Positions 9,492 through 18,248 of a stretch of 64,000 bases of DNA are shown one piece after another; the stretch's first letter is position 1, and the number at the start of each line of letters is the position of its first letter. A model generated the notes under the pieces. It did not search any database. It saw only the letters and a list, made by a program, of their open reading frames with translations, and was not told where the DNA came from. A program made the position numbers and the translations under genes. The DNA is from CAWEHU01 sp963808965 (GTDB lineage Bacteria; Pseudomonadota; Alphaproteobacteria; Acetobacterales; Acetobacteraceae): assembly GCA_963808965.1 (NCBI GenBank), contig CAWEHU010000030.1, positions 62,001-126,000 of the forward strand. The letters run 5' to 3'.

Positions 9492-10472
9492 CTACCGCAC
9501 CGAGCCGGGCCCCTCTAGTGGCACCACATTGCCGCGCAGCACATTACCCTCGAGCATCACCGGAACCGACCCCAAATTGCGCACGAAGATGGTCTGGCGC
9601 TGGTTGTTGTTGGTGAACCCGTTATTGCGGATGACCTGCTCGCGGGAGGGATGGTTCTCCCCCTCTGCTCCGATCACGATCGCGGCGGTCCAGTTCTGTG
9701 CCTTGGGACCCTTCTCGATGGTATTGCCCTCGATCCATACATCGCCACCATTCGGCACGTCGATCTCGTAACTGGCGGTGCCGTTCGGCCCGTCCTCGAT
9801 TTGGCTGTCTTTCACCACAGTGACGCGGGCGCGGGATTTAACATGATGCCCGAACCGCTGGTCGAAGAACCGAGAGTTCTCGATGTCCAATTTCTCGATC
9901 GAATTGACATATACCCCGTGCGCGCAGCCAGAAGGGTCCTCGCAGCTACCGTTGCGCTCAAAATCGCTGCCGAGGATGCGGATTGTGCTGCCGCGATTGC
10001 TTGCAGCGAGGATGCCATTCTCGTTGTCGAGGAAGCGCACGTGATCAACCGTCAGGTTGGTGCCCTCGGCGCGGATGCCCGCCCCGTTATGCGAGCTCGC
10101 CCGGGCGCGCTGCAGCGTCACGTTGCGGACGGTGATGTCGTTGCCTTGGGTGACCAGGATCGCCTTGCCGGCGCAGGTGGCGTCGGTCAGCACTACGCCG
10201 GGACTGGTGCCCTCGATGGTCACGTGGCTGCCCCTCACCACGGCGCATTCCCGATAGACCCCCGGGTCGATCCGCACGGTATCGCCGTCCCGCGCCCCGG
10301 CCATTGCGCGCCCAAGCGACGTGGTGCCGCGCGTCGGCCCGACCTCCAACACGCTCGACGCGCAGGCGGAGACACCCATGGCACAGAACAGCGCGCATGC
10401 GAGGGCGGCGGGTGCGGTTAGTCGTAGCCCAAGTCGGCGCTCATTGTGCGTTAGGCGTGGCGCAAGCGGCAT
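9492..10472 (-). CDS. Right-handed beta-helix lipoprotein
   Basis: 326 residues. An N-terminal basic and hydrophobic segment ends in a lipobox-like GVSAC (Cys about residue 37), so it is probably an outer-membrane or periplasmic lipoprotein. The rest is a repeated pattern typical of parallel beta-helices (NosD/pectate-lyase-like): DGDTVRIDPGVY at the first coil, then rungs such as DITVRNVTLQ, LTVDHVRFLDN, IRILGSDFERN, KLDIENSRFFD, VWIEGNTIEKG and VMLEGNVLRGN. Such folds bind or cleave polysaccharides, but I see no clear catalytic triad, so enzymatic activity is undecided. Transcribed leftward and divergent from the patatin gene, with about 140 bases between them for both promoters. Confidence 0.75.
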   Translation of the reverse strand: MPLAPRLTHNERRLGLRLTAPAALACALFCAMGVSACASSVLEVGPTRGTTSLGRAMAGARDGDTVRIDPGVYRECAVVRGSHVTIEGTSPGVVLTDATCAGKAILVTQGNDITVRNVTLQRARASSHNGAGIRAEGTNLTVDHVRFLDNENGILAASNRGSTIRILGSDFERNGSCEDPSGCAHGVYVNSIEKLDIENSRFFDQRFGHHVKSRARVTVVKDSQIEDGPNGTASYEIDVPNGGDVWIEGNTIEKGPKAQNWTAAIVIGAEGENHPSREQVIRNNGFTNNNQRQTIFVRNLGSVPVMLEGNVLRGNVVPLEGPGSVR

Positions 10473-10612
10473 TTGTCATGGTCCCCCAGATCGCTCAGCC
10501 ATCACGGTGATCGCGCTACCATCCGGCTTTGCAGCACATGGGCTGCGGTCCTCGGTGTGGCGGCTCCGCGGATCGGTGTAACGTGGACACGGGTCTGGTG
10601 GGAGACAGAATC

Positions 10613-12079
10613 GTGATTATTCGTCGCGCGGTCGTGGCGCTGTTTATGTTCGCCCTCGCCGCCTGCCAGACCTCGCAGGTGGTGATGAACAAGCCGCTGC
10701 CGAAGGATCAGACGGGCGCTCCGGTCTATACGCCTGGCTACACGTTGACGGGACTGCTGTACGAGCCCAAAGGCCAGATCTTTCTCGCCCTGGCCTTTTC
10801 GGGCGGCGGAAAGCGATCGGCCGCCTTCGCCCACGGCGCACTGCGCGGGCTGCGGGACCTGCGCATCGTCGAGAACGGGCGGGAGCGGCCATTGCTTGAC
10901 GAGGTCGCCTACATCGCCTCGGTCTCCGGCGGCAGCTTCCCCGCAATGCATTACGGCCTCTATCGCGACAAGAGCTTCGAGACCTTCCCACGCGAGTTCC
11001 TGAAGCGCGACATCAATGCGTTCATCTGGGGCATCTATCTGCTGCCCTGGAACTGGGAATGGCTGATCAACCCCTACTTCGGAACCAACGACGCGATGGC
11101 GGAGGTGTACGATCGGCTGATGTTCCACGGCGCGACCTATGCCGATCTGATGAAGCGGGGCCTGCCGATGATCTCGGTCAATGCGACCGACATCGCCGGC
11201 GGCATCGCTTTCCCGTTCAACCAGACGAGCTTCGACCTCCTGTGCTCGGATCTGTCGAGCTTCCCGGTCGCGCGCGCGGTCGCCGCCTCCAACGGCTTCC
11301 CGATCCTGTTCACGCCGATCACCCTTCGCAGCTATCGCCGCGATTGCACGCGCTACCCGCCGCCGGGCGCTCCTGCACCGGGATGGGAGAACAGCGGCGA
11401 TCTGTCGCGTCGTGCGGTGCTGGCGCGACAGGTAGAGCGACAGATGGATCCGGAGCGCACGCACTACCTCCACCTGATGGATGGCGGCATCGCCGACAAT
11501 CTGGCGCTTCGGTCCATGTCGAATGAACTCGTTCTCCTCGACCAGCATGAAGACGCGCTGCGCCGCCTTGCTCCGGTCACACGACGCGTGATCGTGATCA
11601 GCGTCGATGGCCAGGCGGCGAGCGATCCGACACTTGGCCAGCGGCGGGTCGTGACCGGGCTGGGGCAGGTCTTCTCGGCTGTGTCCGGTACGCAGATCGA
11701 CGCCTATAATTTCGAGACATTGCTGCTGGTGGATCAGCAGGTAAAAGAGTTGACCGGCAAGATCCAAGGCATCCGCTGCCAACAAGCCGCCGTGCTGGAC
11801 GGTCATCCATGCGGGGACGTCAAAGGCGCACTCATCCATATTTCGCTGTCCGGCATCGCCGATCTCGCAGAGCGGCGGCGTTTGCAGGCGATTCCAACTG
11901 GCCTGACCATTCCGGATGCCGATGTGGACACACTGGTCGCCGAGGGCGAGAAGCTGATCCGCACCGATCCAACGCTGCGCGGGCTGATCTCCGATCTCGG
12001 CGAGCCGCCCGCGGGCAACGTGGTTGCAAGCGGCGCCTCCTACACGCGGCGCGAGGCTGCGCGGGCGCGCGAGCAATAA
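10613..12079 (+). CDS. Patatin-like phospholipase lipoprotein
   Basis: 488 residues from GTG at 10613, chosen because GGGAGA lies just upstream and a lipoprotein signal follows at once: IIRRAVVALFMFALAAC with lipobox LAAC. The patatin domain shows the oxyanion loop SGGGKRSAAFAHG, the nucleophile elbow SVSGGSF (S-x-S-x-G in place of G-x-S-x-G) and the catalytic aspartate motif LMDGGIADN. Predicted Ser-Asp dyad lipase or acyl hydrolase anchored in the cell envelope. The C-terminal 120 residues are mostly helical with no recognisable domain. It stands alone, divergent from the beta-helix lipoprotein and convergent with the asparaginase gene. Confidence 0.85.
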   Translation: MIIRRAVVALFMFALAACQTSQVVMNKPLPKDQTGAPVYTPGYTLTGLLYEPKGQIFLALAFSGGGKRSAAFAHGALRGLRDLRIVENGRERPLLDEVAYIASVSGGSFPAMHYGLYRDKSFETFPREFLKRDINAFIWGIYLLPWNWEWLINPYFGTNDAMAEVYDRLMFHGATYADLMKRGLPMISVNATDIAGGIAFPFNQTSFDLLCSDLSSFPVARAVAASNGFPILFTPITLRSYRRDCTRYPPPGAPAPGWENSGDLSRRAVLARQVERQMDPERTHYLHLMDGGIADNLALRSMSNELVLLDQHEDALRRLAPVTRRVIVISVDGQAASDPTLGQRRVVTGLGQVFSAVSGTQIDAYNFETLLLVDQQVKELTGKIQGIRCQQAAVLDGHPCGDVKGALIHISLSGIADLAERRRLQAIPTGLTIPDADVDTLVAEGEKLIRTDPTLRGLISDLGEPPAGNVVASGASYTRREAARAREQ

Positions 12080-12132
12080 GCCCCGCCGGGCGGAGTACAT
12101 GGCCGGAGGCGCGGCGATCCGACCTCCCCCCG

Positions 12133-13113
12133 TTACTGGTACGGCGCGAAAGCGTCGCGTATCATCGTGGCGCCTGTTCGAAGGCTGAAGCCCAGCAGCA
12201 GGCGCGCCTTCAGTCCCGAGAGGTATCCGGCTGGGATCAGATTGCGGCCAAGCAGGTCGATTTCGGATCCGGGATAGCCGTAGGTGCGCGTGAATACCGG
12301 GCCGGTCATGGCGCGGGTCGCCAGCACTACGGGAATCTTCGCCGCGAGGTCGCCCAGCATGGGGGCCGCGTCCGCGGGCACATGGCCTGCGCCCATGCCC
12401 TCTACGACCAGGCCCGCGTAGCCGAGACCGGGTATCGCGCTCAGCAGGCGCCCGTCATCGCCCATCGCCCATTTGACCAGCGCGACCGCGGCGGGCGGCC
12501 CGTGTGCAGCCGCGAGGCCGGGCGCGCGCGACACTCGCGCATAGAAGCGTGGCCGGCCCTCCGCCACCACACCGAGCGGCCCCATGAGCGGAGAGGAGAA
12601 CGCGGACGGCAGGGCGGTGTGCGATTTCTGCACAAAGCGGGCGGCATGGATGTCGTAGTTCAGCACCGCGAGCGTGCCGAGACCGCGCGCCTCGGGCGAC
12701 GCCGCGACGACAGCCGCGGCCAGCAGATTGGCGGGCCCGTCCGCCCCCGGCGCATCTGCCCCGCGCATGGCTCCCGTGACCACGACCGGTTTGTCTCCGC
12801 CGACCAGCAAATCGAGGATGAAAGCCGATTCCTCGATTGTGTCCGTGCCCTGGATGACAACAGCCCCATCGAAGCCGGACGCAAAGCCTTCCTCGATCCG
12901 CCGAGCGACCTCGACCAGGTTCGCAGGTGTGAGAGATGGGCTTGGCAGGCGGAAGGGCGAGTGGGCCTCGATTTCCGCGACCTCGGCCAGCGCGGGTACC
13001 GAGGCGACCAGCTCAGCAGCCCCGAGCTTCGGCGCGATCCCGCCTGAGGAATCCGGGACCATCGTAATGGTCCCGCCAAGCGAGAGCACGAGGAGGCGTG
13101 GAAGGCGCATCAT
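12133..13113 (-). CDS. L-asparaginase family amidohydrolase
   Basis: 326-residue asparaginase of the AnsA/AnsB fold. The N-terminal strand LVLSLGGTITM gives the first threonine motif (GGTI), and VIQGTDTIEESAF the second (GTDT-x-E), which together supply the catalytic threonines and the lysine/aspartate network (VTGAMRGADAPGADG follows). No signal peptide, so probably cytoplasmic. Hydrolyses L-asparagine to aspartate and ammonia. Two ATGs are adjacent; GGAG lies just before the first. Together with the glutaminase at 15 kb it gives this region two ammonia-releasing amidases, which might matter for acid tolerance, but that is inference. Confidence 0.85.
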   Translation of the reverse strand: MMRLPRLLVLSLGGTITMVPDSSGGIAPKLGAAELVASVPALAEVAEIEAHSPFRLPSPSLTPANLVEVARRIEEGFASGFDGAVVIQGTDTIEESAFILDLLVGGDKPVVVTGAMRGADAPGADGPANLLAAAVVAASPEARGLGTLAVLNYDIHAARFVQKSHTALPSAFSSPLMGPLGVVAEGRPRFYARVSRAPGLAAAHGPPAAVALVKWAMGDDGRLLSAIPGLGYAGLVVEGMGAGHVPADAAPMLGDLAAKIPVVLATRAMTGPVFTRTYGYPGSEIDLLGRNLIPAGYLSGLKARLLLGFSLRTGATMIRDAFAPYQ

Positions 13114-13150
13114 GGACTCCGGTGCAGGCTTACAACGCGCGGCGCTCGCG

Positions 13151-14851
13151 CTAGGCGGGCCGAACCGCGATGGCGGGTTCCGTCACGAGTTCAGGGGCGG
13201 CTTCGGCGCGTGTCGCATCTTGCGGCGCAGGTGCGGAAGGCAATTCTCCGGGACGGTACTGGGGCAGCCGGCCGGCGGGAATGATCGAGAGCAGCGCGAG
13301 CCCCGCCATGATAACGAAGCCGATCTTGAGCGCCCGCAGCCGCGCCCCGGTGTTGACGCGCATCGCCTCCGCCACCTGCTCCGGCGTCGCCGTCGTGCGC
13401 TCCATCACCGATCGCAGCCGGTCGTTGCTGACGAAAGTGATGTTGTCGAGATCGACCTGGGACTGAATAGACGCCGGCAGATAGGGGTTCTCGGCCAGGC
13501 TGCTCATTATGTTGGCGCTCAGCAAGCCGACGAGCAGCGCCCCCGCGACTGCCGTGCCCACGGCGGCCGCAAGATTGTTGGTGGTGCCGCGCAGCGAGCC
13601 GACGTCGCCCGCGAGTTCCTTGGGCGAGGCGGTGACCAGCACGTTGAACAGCAGCGTCACCAACGAACCCTGGCCGATGCCGAACACGACCAGCCCGACG
13701 AGAACGGCGAAGCTGCTCCAATCGTTGCGGACCACGAAAGCAAGCCATAGCAAGGCGACGGTGCAAAGGGCGAAACCCAAACGGCCGATCTGTCGCGGCG
13801 GCAACTTGTCGTAGAGCCGAATGATCAGCAGCGCCGAGAAGAACACCGAGAGGTTGAACGGCAGCATTGCGATCGCTGTCGCCAGCGGCGTCCGGCCCTG
13901 CACGATCTGGATATAGAGCGGCACCGCGAAGTTGAGCGCCGCCTCCAGCGCGACGACCGCGAACATGGCATAGATCGCGGCCCGCTCGGCGGGCGAGTTG
14001 ATGACCTCGAGCGCGAGCAGCGGTGTTCGTCCCGCCTCTGCCCGTTTGCGCGTCCAAAGAAAGAAAGCCTGGCCGAGCGCGATGCCGACCACGATCATGG
14101 CCGGAGCGGGCGAGAGGCCGAACAGATCGAACGGCGCTCCGGGGCGCGCCACGCCAAGCCCCCACCTATTGAGATTGTTGAAGCCGAAGCTGATGAGGAT
14201 GATAGCCGCCGCCGCGAGCACGACTCCCACGATGTCGATCCGCACCTCGGGCCGGCCCTCGTCCGGCTTCAGGCGGAAGCTCAGGAACAATACGATGGCC
14301 GAGAGCACGATCAGGATGCCGAACACCGGCCGCCAGCCGATGAAGGTGCCCAGCATACCGCCGATCAGGAAGGCCGCGACGCCCGCGCCGGCTCGCGCGG
14401 AGCCGAGCGCGCCCAGGGCGGTGGCCTGCTGCTTGCCGTGGTAGTTATTGGCGATCAGCGCTACCAGCGAAGGAACCAACGCCGCTCCCGCCGCGCCGGA
14501 CAGGAACTGAGCCGTGAGCATGGCGGTCGCGTTGGGGCTGAACGTCATCAGCACCTGGGCGACGCCGAATAGCGCCACGACGGCGCGGAAAACGCGCAGC
14601 GATCCGTAGCGCTGGTTCAGTTTGGCGCCGAGCATCACGAAGCCGGCGACGGCGAGGGAATACATCACGATCCCAGTGGCGACCGTCGTGGGCGGAACGT
14701 TGAAGCTCGCGACCATGCCGCCGAGCGATACGGGCAAGGACGCCACGTTGAAGGACATCAGCACCTGGCCTAAGGCGATGGCGATCATCGGCACCCAGGA
14801 ATTTTGCGCTGCTCTATCTACTCTGATTGCCGAAACAGTATCCCCACTCAT
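13151..14851 (-). CDS. MFS transporter, DHA2-like (14 helices)
   Basis: 566 residues with about 14 hydrophobic segments. Conserved MFS features: AKLNQRYGSLRVFR in the loop between helices 2 and 3, GAAGAALVPSLVALIA, and GWRPVFGILI after helix 6, as in EmrB/QacA-type proton-driven exporters. The last membrane segments flank a periplasmic loop rich in polar residues (about residues 440-500) as in DHA2 members. The C-terminal 35 residues are Pro/Ala-rich. Drug or metabolite export is likely; the substrate is unknown. Upstream is the glutaminase gene on the same strand, about 70 bases away. Confidence 0.8.
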   Translation of the reverse strand: MSGDTVSAIRVDRAAQNSWVPMIAIALGQVLMSFNVASLPVSLGGMVASFNVPPTTVATGIVMYSLAVAGFVMLGAKLNQRYGSLRVFRAVVALFGVAQVLMTFSPNATAMLTAQFLSGAAGAALVPSLVALIANNYHGKQQATALGALGSARAGAGVAAFLIGGMLGTFIGWRPVFGILIVLSAIVLFLSFRLKPDEGRPEVRIDIVGVVLAAAAIILISFGFNNLNRWGLGVARPGAPFDLFGLSPAPAMIVVGIALGQAFFLWTRKRAEAGRTPLLALEVINSPAERAAIYAMFAVVALEAALNFAVPLYIQIVQGRTPLATAIAMLPFNLSVFFSALLIIRLYDKLPPRQIGRLGFALCTVALLWLAFVVRNDWSSFAVLVGLVVFGIGQGSLVTLLFNVLVTASPKELAGDVGSLRGTTNNLAAAVGTAVAGALLVGLLSANIMSSLAENPYLPASIQSQVDLDNITFVSNDRLRSVMERTTATPEQVAEAMRVNTGARLRALKIGFVIMAGLALLSIIPAGRLPQYRPGELPSAPAPQDATRAEAAPELVTEPAIAVRPA

Positions 14852-14924
14852 GGTTCCGCTCCCCGCGCCAGCCCAACAATGGCCAGCGATTTGGGCCAGC
14901 TCCGAAGGATGGGCCGAGCTGGCC

Positions 14925-15934
14925 TTAGTGTTCGTCGGGCTTCGACGCGAACAGGTTTAGTCCTAGTCGCTCGGACAAGAACTTGGTCGCGCGTTGCCCC
15001 TTGACGCTGTTCCCGGCGCTGTCGAGCAAAGGAGCGAACTGTACCGAGCCCACCCTTGCCCGGTGAGATGGTCACAATCCCGCCGCTGACGCCGCTTTTC
15101 CCCGGCAGCCCGATCTCATACAGCCAATCGCCGGAGAGCTGGTACAGCCCCGCCGTCGCCAGAACCGCCAGCACGCGCTTGCAGTGCGAGGCGTCGATTA
15201 CCTGCTCGCCGGTGATCGGGTTCACCCCTCCGTCCGCAAGAGTTCGCGCCCATCACCGCCAGATCCTTGACGGTCACGTTGAGGGAACATTGCTTTGTAT
15301 AAACGTCGGTCGCCTCGAGCGCGTCGAAATACATCTGGCCGTAGCCTTCGAGCAGCTTGGCGATGCCACGGTTGCGCAGATTGGTGGCCGCCTCCGAGCG
15401 GTATACCTCCTCATCAAGCGCGAGCGGGCGGCCCGCGAAACGGGAAAGCCCCTCTTGGATGAACGCCCACTTCGCGTCCGCGGTGCGCCCCGGGACCAGG
15501 CTCGTCGTTGCGATGGCCCCGGCATTGACCATTGGGTTCATCGTCCGATCGGCGTTGAGCTCAATGGCCATGACGGAGTTGAACGGCAGCCCCGTGCCGT
15601 TCACGCCGACCCGCGCCCGCGCCGGCTCGGCGCCGATCGCCTGACAGACCAGCGCGAAGACGAAGGGTTTTGAAATGCTCTGGATCGAAAACTCGTGGTC
15701 CGCGTCGCCAGCCGAATGAATGGCGCCGTTGACCCCGACCACGCACAGACCAAACAGGTGAGAGGGCGTCCTGGCCAGGGCCGGAATGTAATCGGCCACG
15801 GCGCCCTCGTTATCCGACCTATATCGAATGTGGGCCTCGTCTACTAAATCCCTCACCAACTCGGCGGGGGGCAGATGGCCCGTCGATATACAGGAGGAGT
15901 TTTCCGGCCCTTCGAGTTCGATATGCATGTGCAT
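14925..15934 (-). CDS. glsA: Glutaminase A, two frameshifts
   Basis: Serine-dependent beta-lactamase-fold glutaminase (glutamine to glutamate plus ammonia). Conceptual length about 335 residues. Motifs in order: EFSIQSISKPF with the catalytic S-x-x-K, NPMVNAGAIA, MYFDALEATDVYTKQCS and NVTVKDLAVMGAN, then in the next frame GGVNPITGEQV and GLPGKSGVSGGIV, and in the third frame QFAPLLDSAGNSVKG. One extra base near 15240 and one near 15025 cause the frame changes. Start ATG at 15934 (GGAAGG three bases before) or the next ATG six bases on. Bacterial glutaminases of this type contribute to acid resistance with GadC, but no gadC is present here. Confidence 0.8.
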
Positions 15935-16403
15935 ATGCCTTCCCGGGTGAACCTCCCGCTTAGGTTCCGTTGATTGATCGCCGAGTATCTCGCTCTGCCG
16001 GCGCACACGAGGCTGGCCTGTGTGTTTTCGCCTCAGAGCAGCCGATCGTCAGATGCCAGGCGGTTTCTCGGTCGATGACGACGCTGTTGCGCCCTTGGGT
16101 AGCCGATCTATGGCCCCGGCCGGCATTGCTCTTTGCCAATCATGCGCATGTCTAGTTAGTGCTTGTCCAGCCGGAAATATCAGGCCGACAATCATCCGGC
16201 TTTGGACACGGATCGTGACCGCTTCATCTAGGACCCGATGAGGCGGCCTCTTTGATGTTTTGAACGGCGGAGTTGTTGCGTCGTGTGCCAGATTCCCGTT
16301 GACACCTAGCAGGCGTGCATTCGAAGCTCCGACTTAGCGTCTGCTGACCTGTCGTGGGTCAGGCAGGCGTGAACGGCAACCGCGAAAACGGAGCGCAAAT
16401 TCT
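15935..16403. other. Noncoding stretch between divergent glsA and a small secreted-protein gene
   Basis: No convincing open reading frame with coding character in either strand. A TTGACA hexamer (16300-16305) lies about 100 bases upstream of the rightward gene at 16404, but no good -10 element follows it at standard spacing. Both flanking genes read away from this stretch, so it must contain both of their promoters. Confidence 0.4.
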
Positions 16404-16748
16404 ATGAAGGTTGAGGGAAACGTATCCAAGGCTATCGCTGTGGCGCTGACGGCTGTCTTCCTGGCCGCGCCGGTCGCACATGCACAGATGGCAACGACGC
16501 TGGAACAGGCGGAGCTAGCCGGCCTCAGCCCGCAGAAACGTGCCGATATACAGTCGCGGATGGCCAAGGGTGGCCAGACAGTGTACGAGATCCTGCAGAC
16601 GGAACTGCTGAACAGCATCAAGGCGAAGTATCCGGGCAGCCGGATCGTGGCGCTCGACTTCAACCGCGGGATTGCGGTCGTTCAACCGGCCAATGGTGGA
16701 ATGCAGACGGTCAACTTCGATACGACGACTCTCGCGATCAAATCATAA
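16404..16748 (+). CDS. Small secreted protein of unknown function
   Basis: 114 residues with a classic signal peptide (basic start MKVEGNVSKA, hydrophobic core VALTAVFLAA, cleavage likely at AHA/QM near residue 28). The mature part of about 86 residues is predicted mixed helix then strand; it contains ELAGLSPQKRADIQSRM and a C-terminal half with YPGSRIVALDFNRGIAVVQP. No cysteine and no recognisable domain. GGAG lies 12 bases before the ATG. I do not recognise the family. Confidence 0.6.
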   Translation: MKVEGNVSKAIAVALTAVFLAAPVAHAQMATTLEQAELAGLSPQKRADIQSRMAKGGQTVYEILQTELLNSIKAKYPGSRIVALDFNRGIAVVQPANGGMQTVNFDTTTLAIKS

Positions 16749-16894
16749 ATCGGGCTCCGGGCTGGATGAGATCTGCGCAGGATAATGAGCCTCCCGTTCA
16801 GCCGGAATCGCCGTCCGTCAACAAGCCGAATCGCAACGGCCGCACTGACTGATCTGCTCGTGAGTTCAAATCGCGAGCAGCAGTCCAGTGCGTG

Positions 16895-17143
16895 ATGGAC
16901 AACGCTGAACTGGCAAAAACGGAGATCCGCGGCGCAGGCGAGTTGCTCTGGGCCAAATGGGGCTGGTTCCTGCTCCTTGGCGTCGTGCTGATCGCCTGCG
17001 GCGTGGCGGCCGTCATCTTGCCGGCTCTCACCACCATGGCGGCAAGAGTGGTGCTCGGCATCGCGCTGCTGATCGCCGGCTGCGCTTATATCGTGATCAC
17101 GCTGGCTAACCGCCATGCCCGCCGGGCGGAAAGGCCGGCCTGA
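16895..17143 (+). CDS. Short HdeD-like (DUF308) membrane protein
   Basis: 82 residues with two hydrophobic helices. The segment LWAKWGWFLLLGVVLIACGV, followed by a second helix with ARVVLGIALLIAGCAYIVI, resembles the first helix pair of HdeD, the acid-resistance membrane protein, which normally has about 190 residues and six helices. Here a basic tail and a stop follow directly, nine bases before the RND adaptor gene, so this is either a shortened paralogue or a remnant. The ATG at 16895 is preferred to the GTG just before it. Position suggests co-transcription with the efflux genes. Confidence 0.55.
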   Translation: MDNAELAKTEIRGAGELLWAKWGWFLLLGVVLIACGVAAVILPALTTMAARVVLGIALLIAGCAYIVITLANRHARRAERPA

Positions 17144-17151
17144 AGGAGAGT

Positions 17152-18248
17152 ATGACAGCGCACGCCCCGCTCCCGACGACATTGTGTCTCCTCGCTGCGG
17201 TGCTCGTCGGCCCGACCGGGTGCAAGCCCGCCAGCAAGGCCGAAGTGCCCGAACCGCGCCCCGTGCGGACAGTTACCGTCGCGGAACAGGAGGCGGGCGA
17301 GAAGGTCGTTCTGACGGGCCACATCCAATCGGATGACGAGGCCGCGCTGGCCTTTCGCATTTGCGGACGGATGATCGAAAGGCCGGTCAATGTCGGCGAC
17401 CGGATCGAAACCGGGCAAGAGCTGGCCAAGCTCGACCCGGAGAACGAGGTGAACGCGCTCCGGTCGGCGCAGGCCAATCTCGCCGCTGCGCCGCGCACAG
17501 CTGACCAAGGCGCGCAAGCCGCGTTCGAGCGGCAGAGGACGCTTCTGGCGCAGGGCCATACGCCCCGCGCGCAGTTCGACATGGCCAGAAGGCGCTGCAG
17601 ACCGCGCAGGCCCAGGTCGACCACGCCAAGTGCAGATGCAGATCGCGGCCCGCCGGGTGAGCTATACGATACTCACGGCCGACGCCGCCGGCACGGTGAC
17701 GGCGCGCGGGGCGGAGCCGGGCGAGGTGGTGCAGGCGGGGCAGATGATCGTCACCGCTGGCGCGCCAGGGCGGGCGGGACGCGGTGTTCGACGTGCCCGC
17801 GCAGGTGCTGCGCGCGGCACCGAGCGACCCGCGCATCGCGGTCACGCTGGCCGACGACCCTGCCGTGAAGACAACCGGCCGGGTGCGCGAGGTCGTCGCC
17901 GCAGGCCGACCCGGTCACCAGAACCTTCCAGGTGAAGGTCGGCTTGACGGATCCGCCGGCGGCGATGCGGCTTGGCTCGACGGTGAACGGCAGCGTCCAG
18001 CTGGAGTCGGCGCCAGTGATCTCCATTCCGGCGTCCGCGCTGACCGAGTTCAACCGGCAGCCGGCCGTCTGGATCGTCGATCCGTCGAGTCTGACGGTGG
18101 CGATGCGAAATATCGAGGTGTTGCGCTTCGACCCGGCGAGCGTCGTCGTCGCGCATGGCCTCGACGACGGGCGACATCGTCGTGACCGCCGGCGTCCAGG
18201 CGCTCCATCCCGGCCAGAAGGTCCGGCTGCTCGGGCCTGTCCGTGTAG
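17152..18248 (+). CDS. RND efflux periplasmic adaptor (HlyD/MFP), several frameshifts
   Basis: Periplasmic membrane-fusion subunit of a tripartite efflux pump, conceptual length about 365 residues. The start at 17152 follows AAGGAGAG. Signal with possible lipid-attachment Cys near residue 24. Barrel and lipoyl parts are visible in changing frames: VLTGHIQSDDEAALAFRI, GDRIETGQELAKLDP, then RVSYTILTADAAGTV and GEVVQAGQMIV, then NGSVQLESAPVISIPASAL and GDIVVTAGVQALHPGQKV. At least four single-base changes of frame occur between about 17490 and 18150. The helical hairpin and barrel are both present in full, so nothing is deleted. A TAG overlaps the GTG of the pump gene. Confidence 0.7.

Noticed and set aside
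10502..12100. Long minus-strand open frame of 532 codons
   Set aside because: Exactly opposite the patatin gene, which has signal, lipobox and catalytic motifs; the minus frame has none.
11809..13047. Plus-strand open frame of 412 codons
   Set aside because: Mostly antisense to the asparaginase gene, with no coding character of its own.
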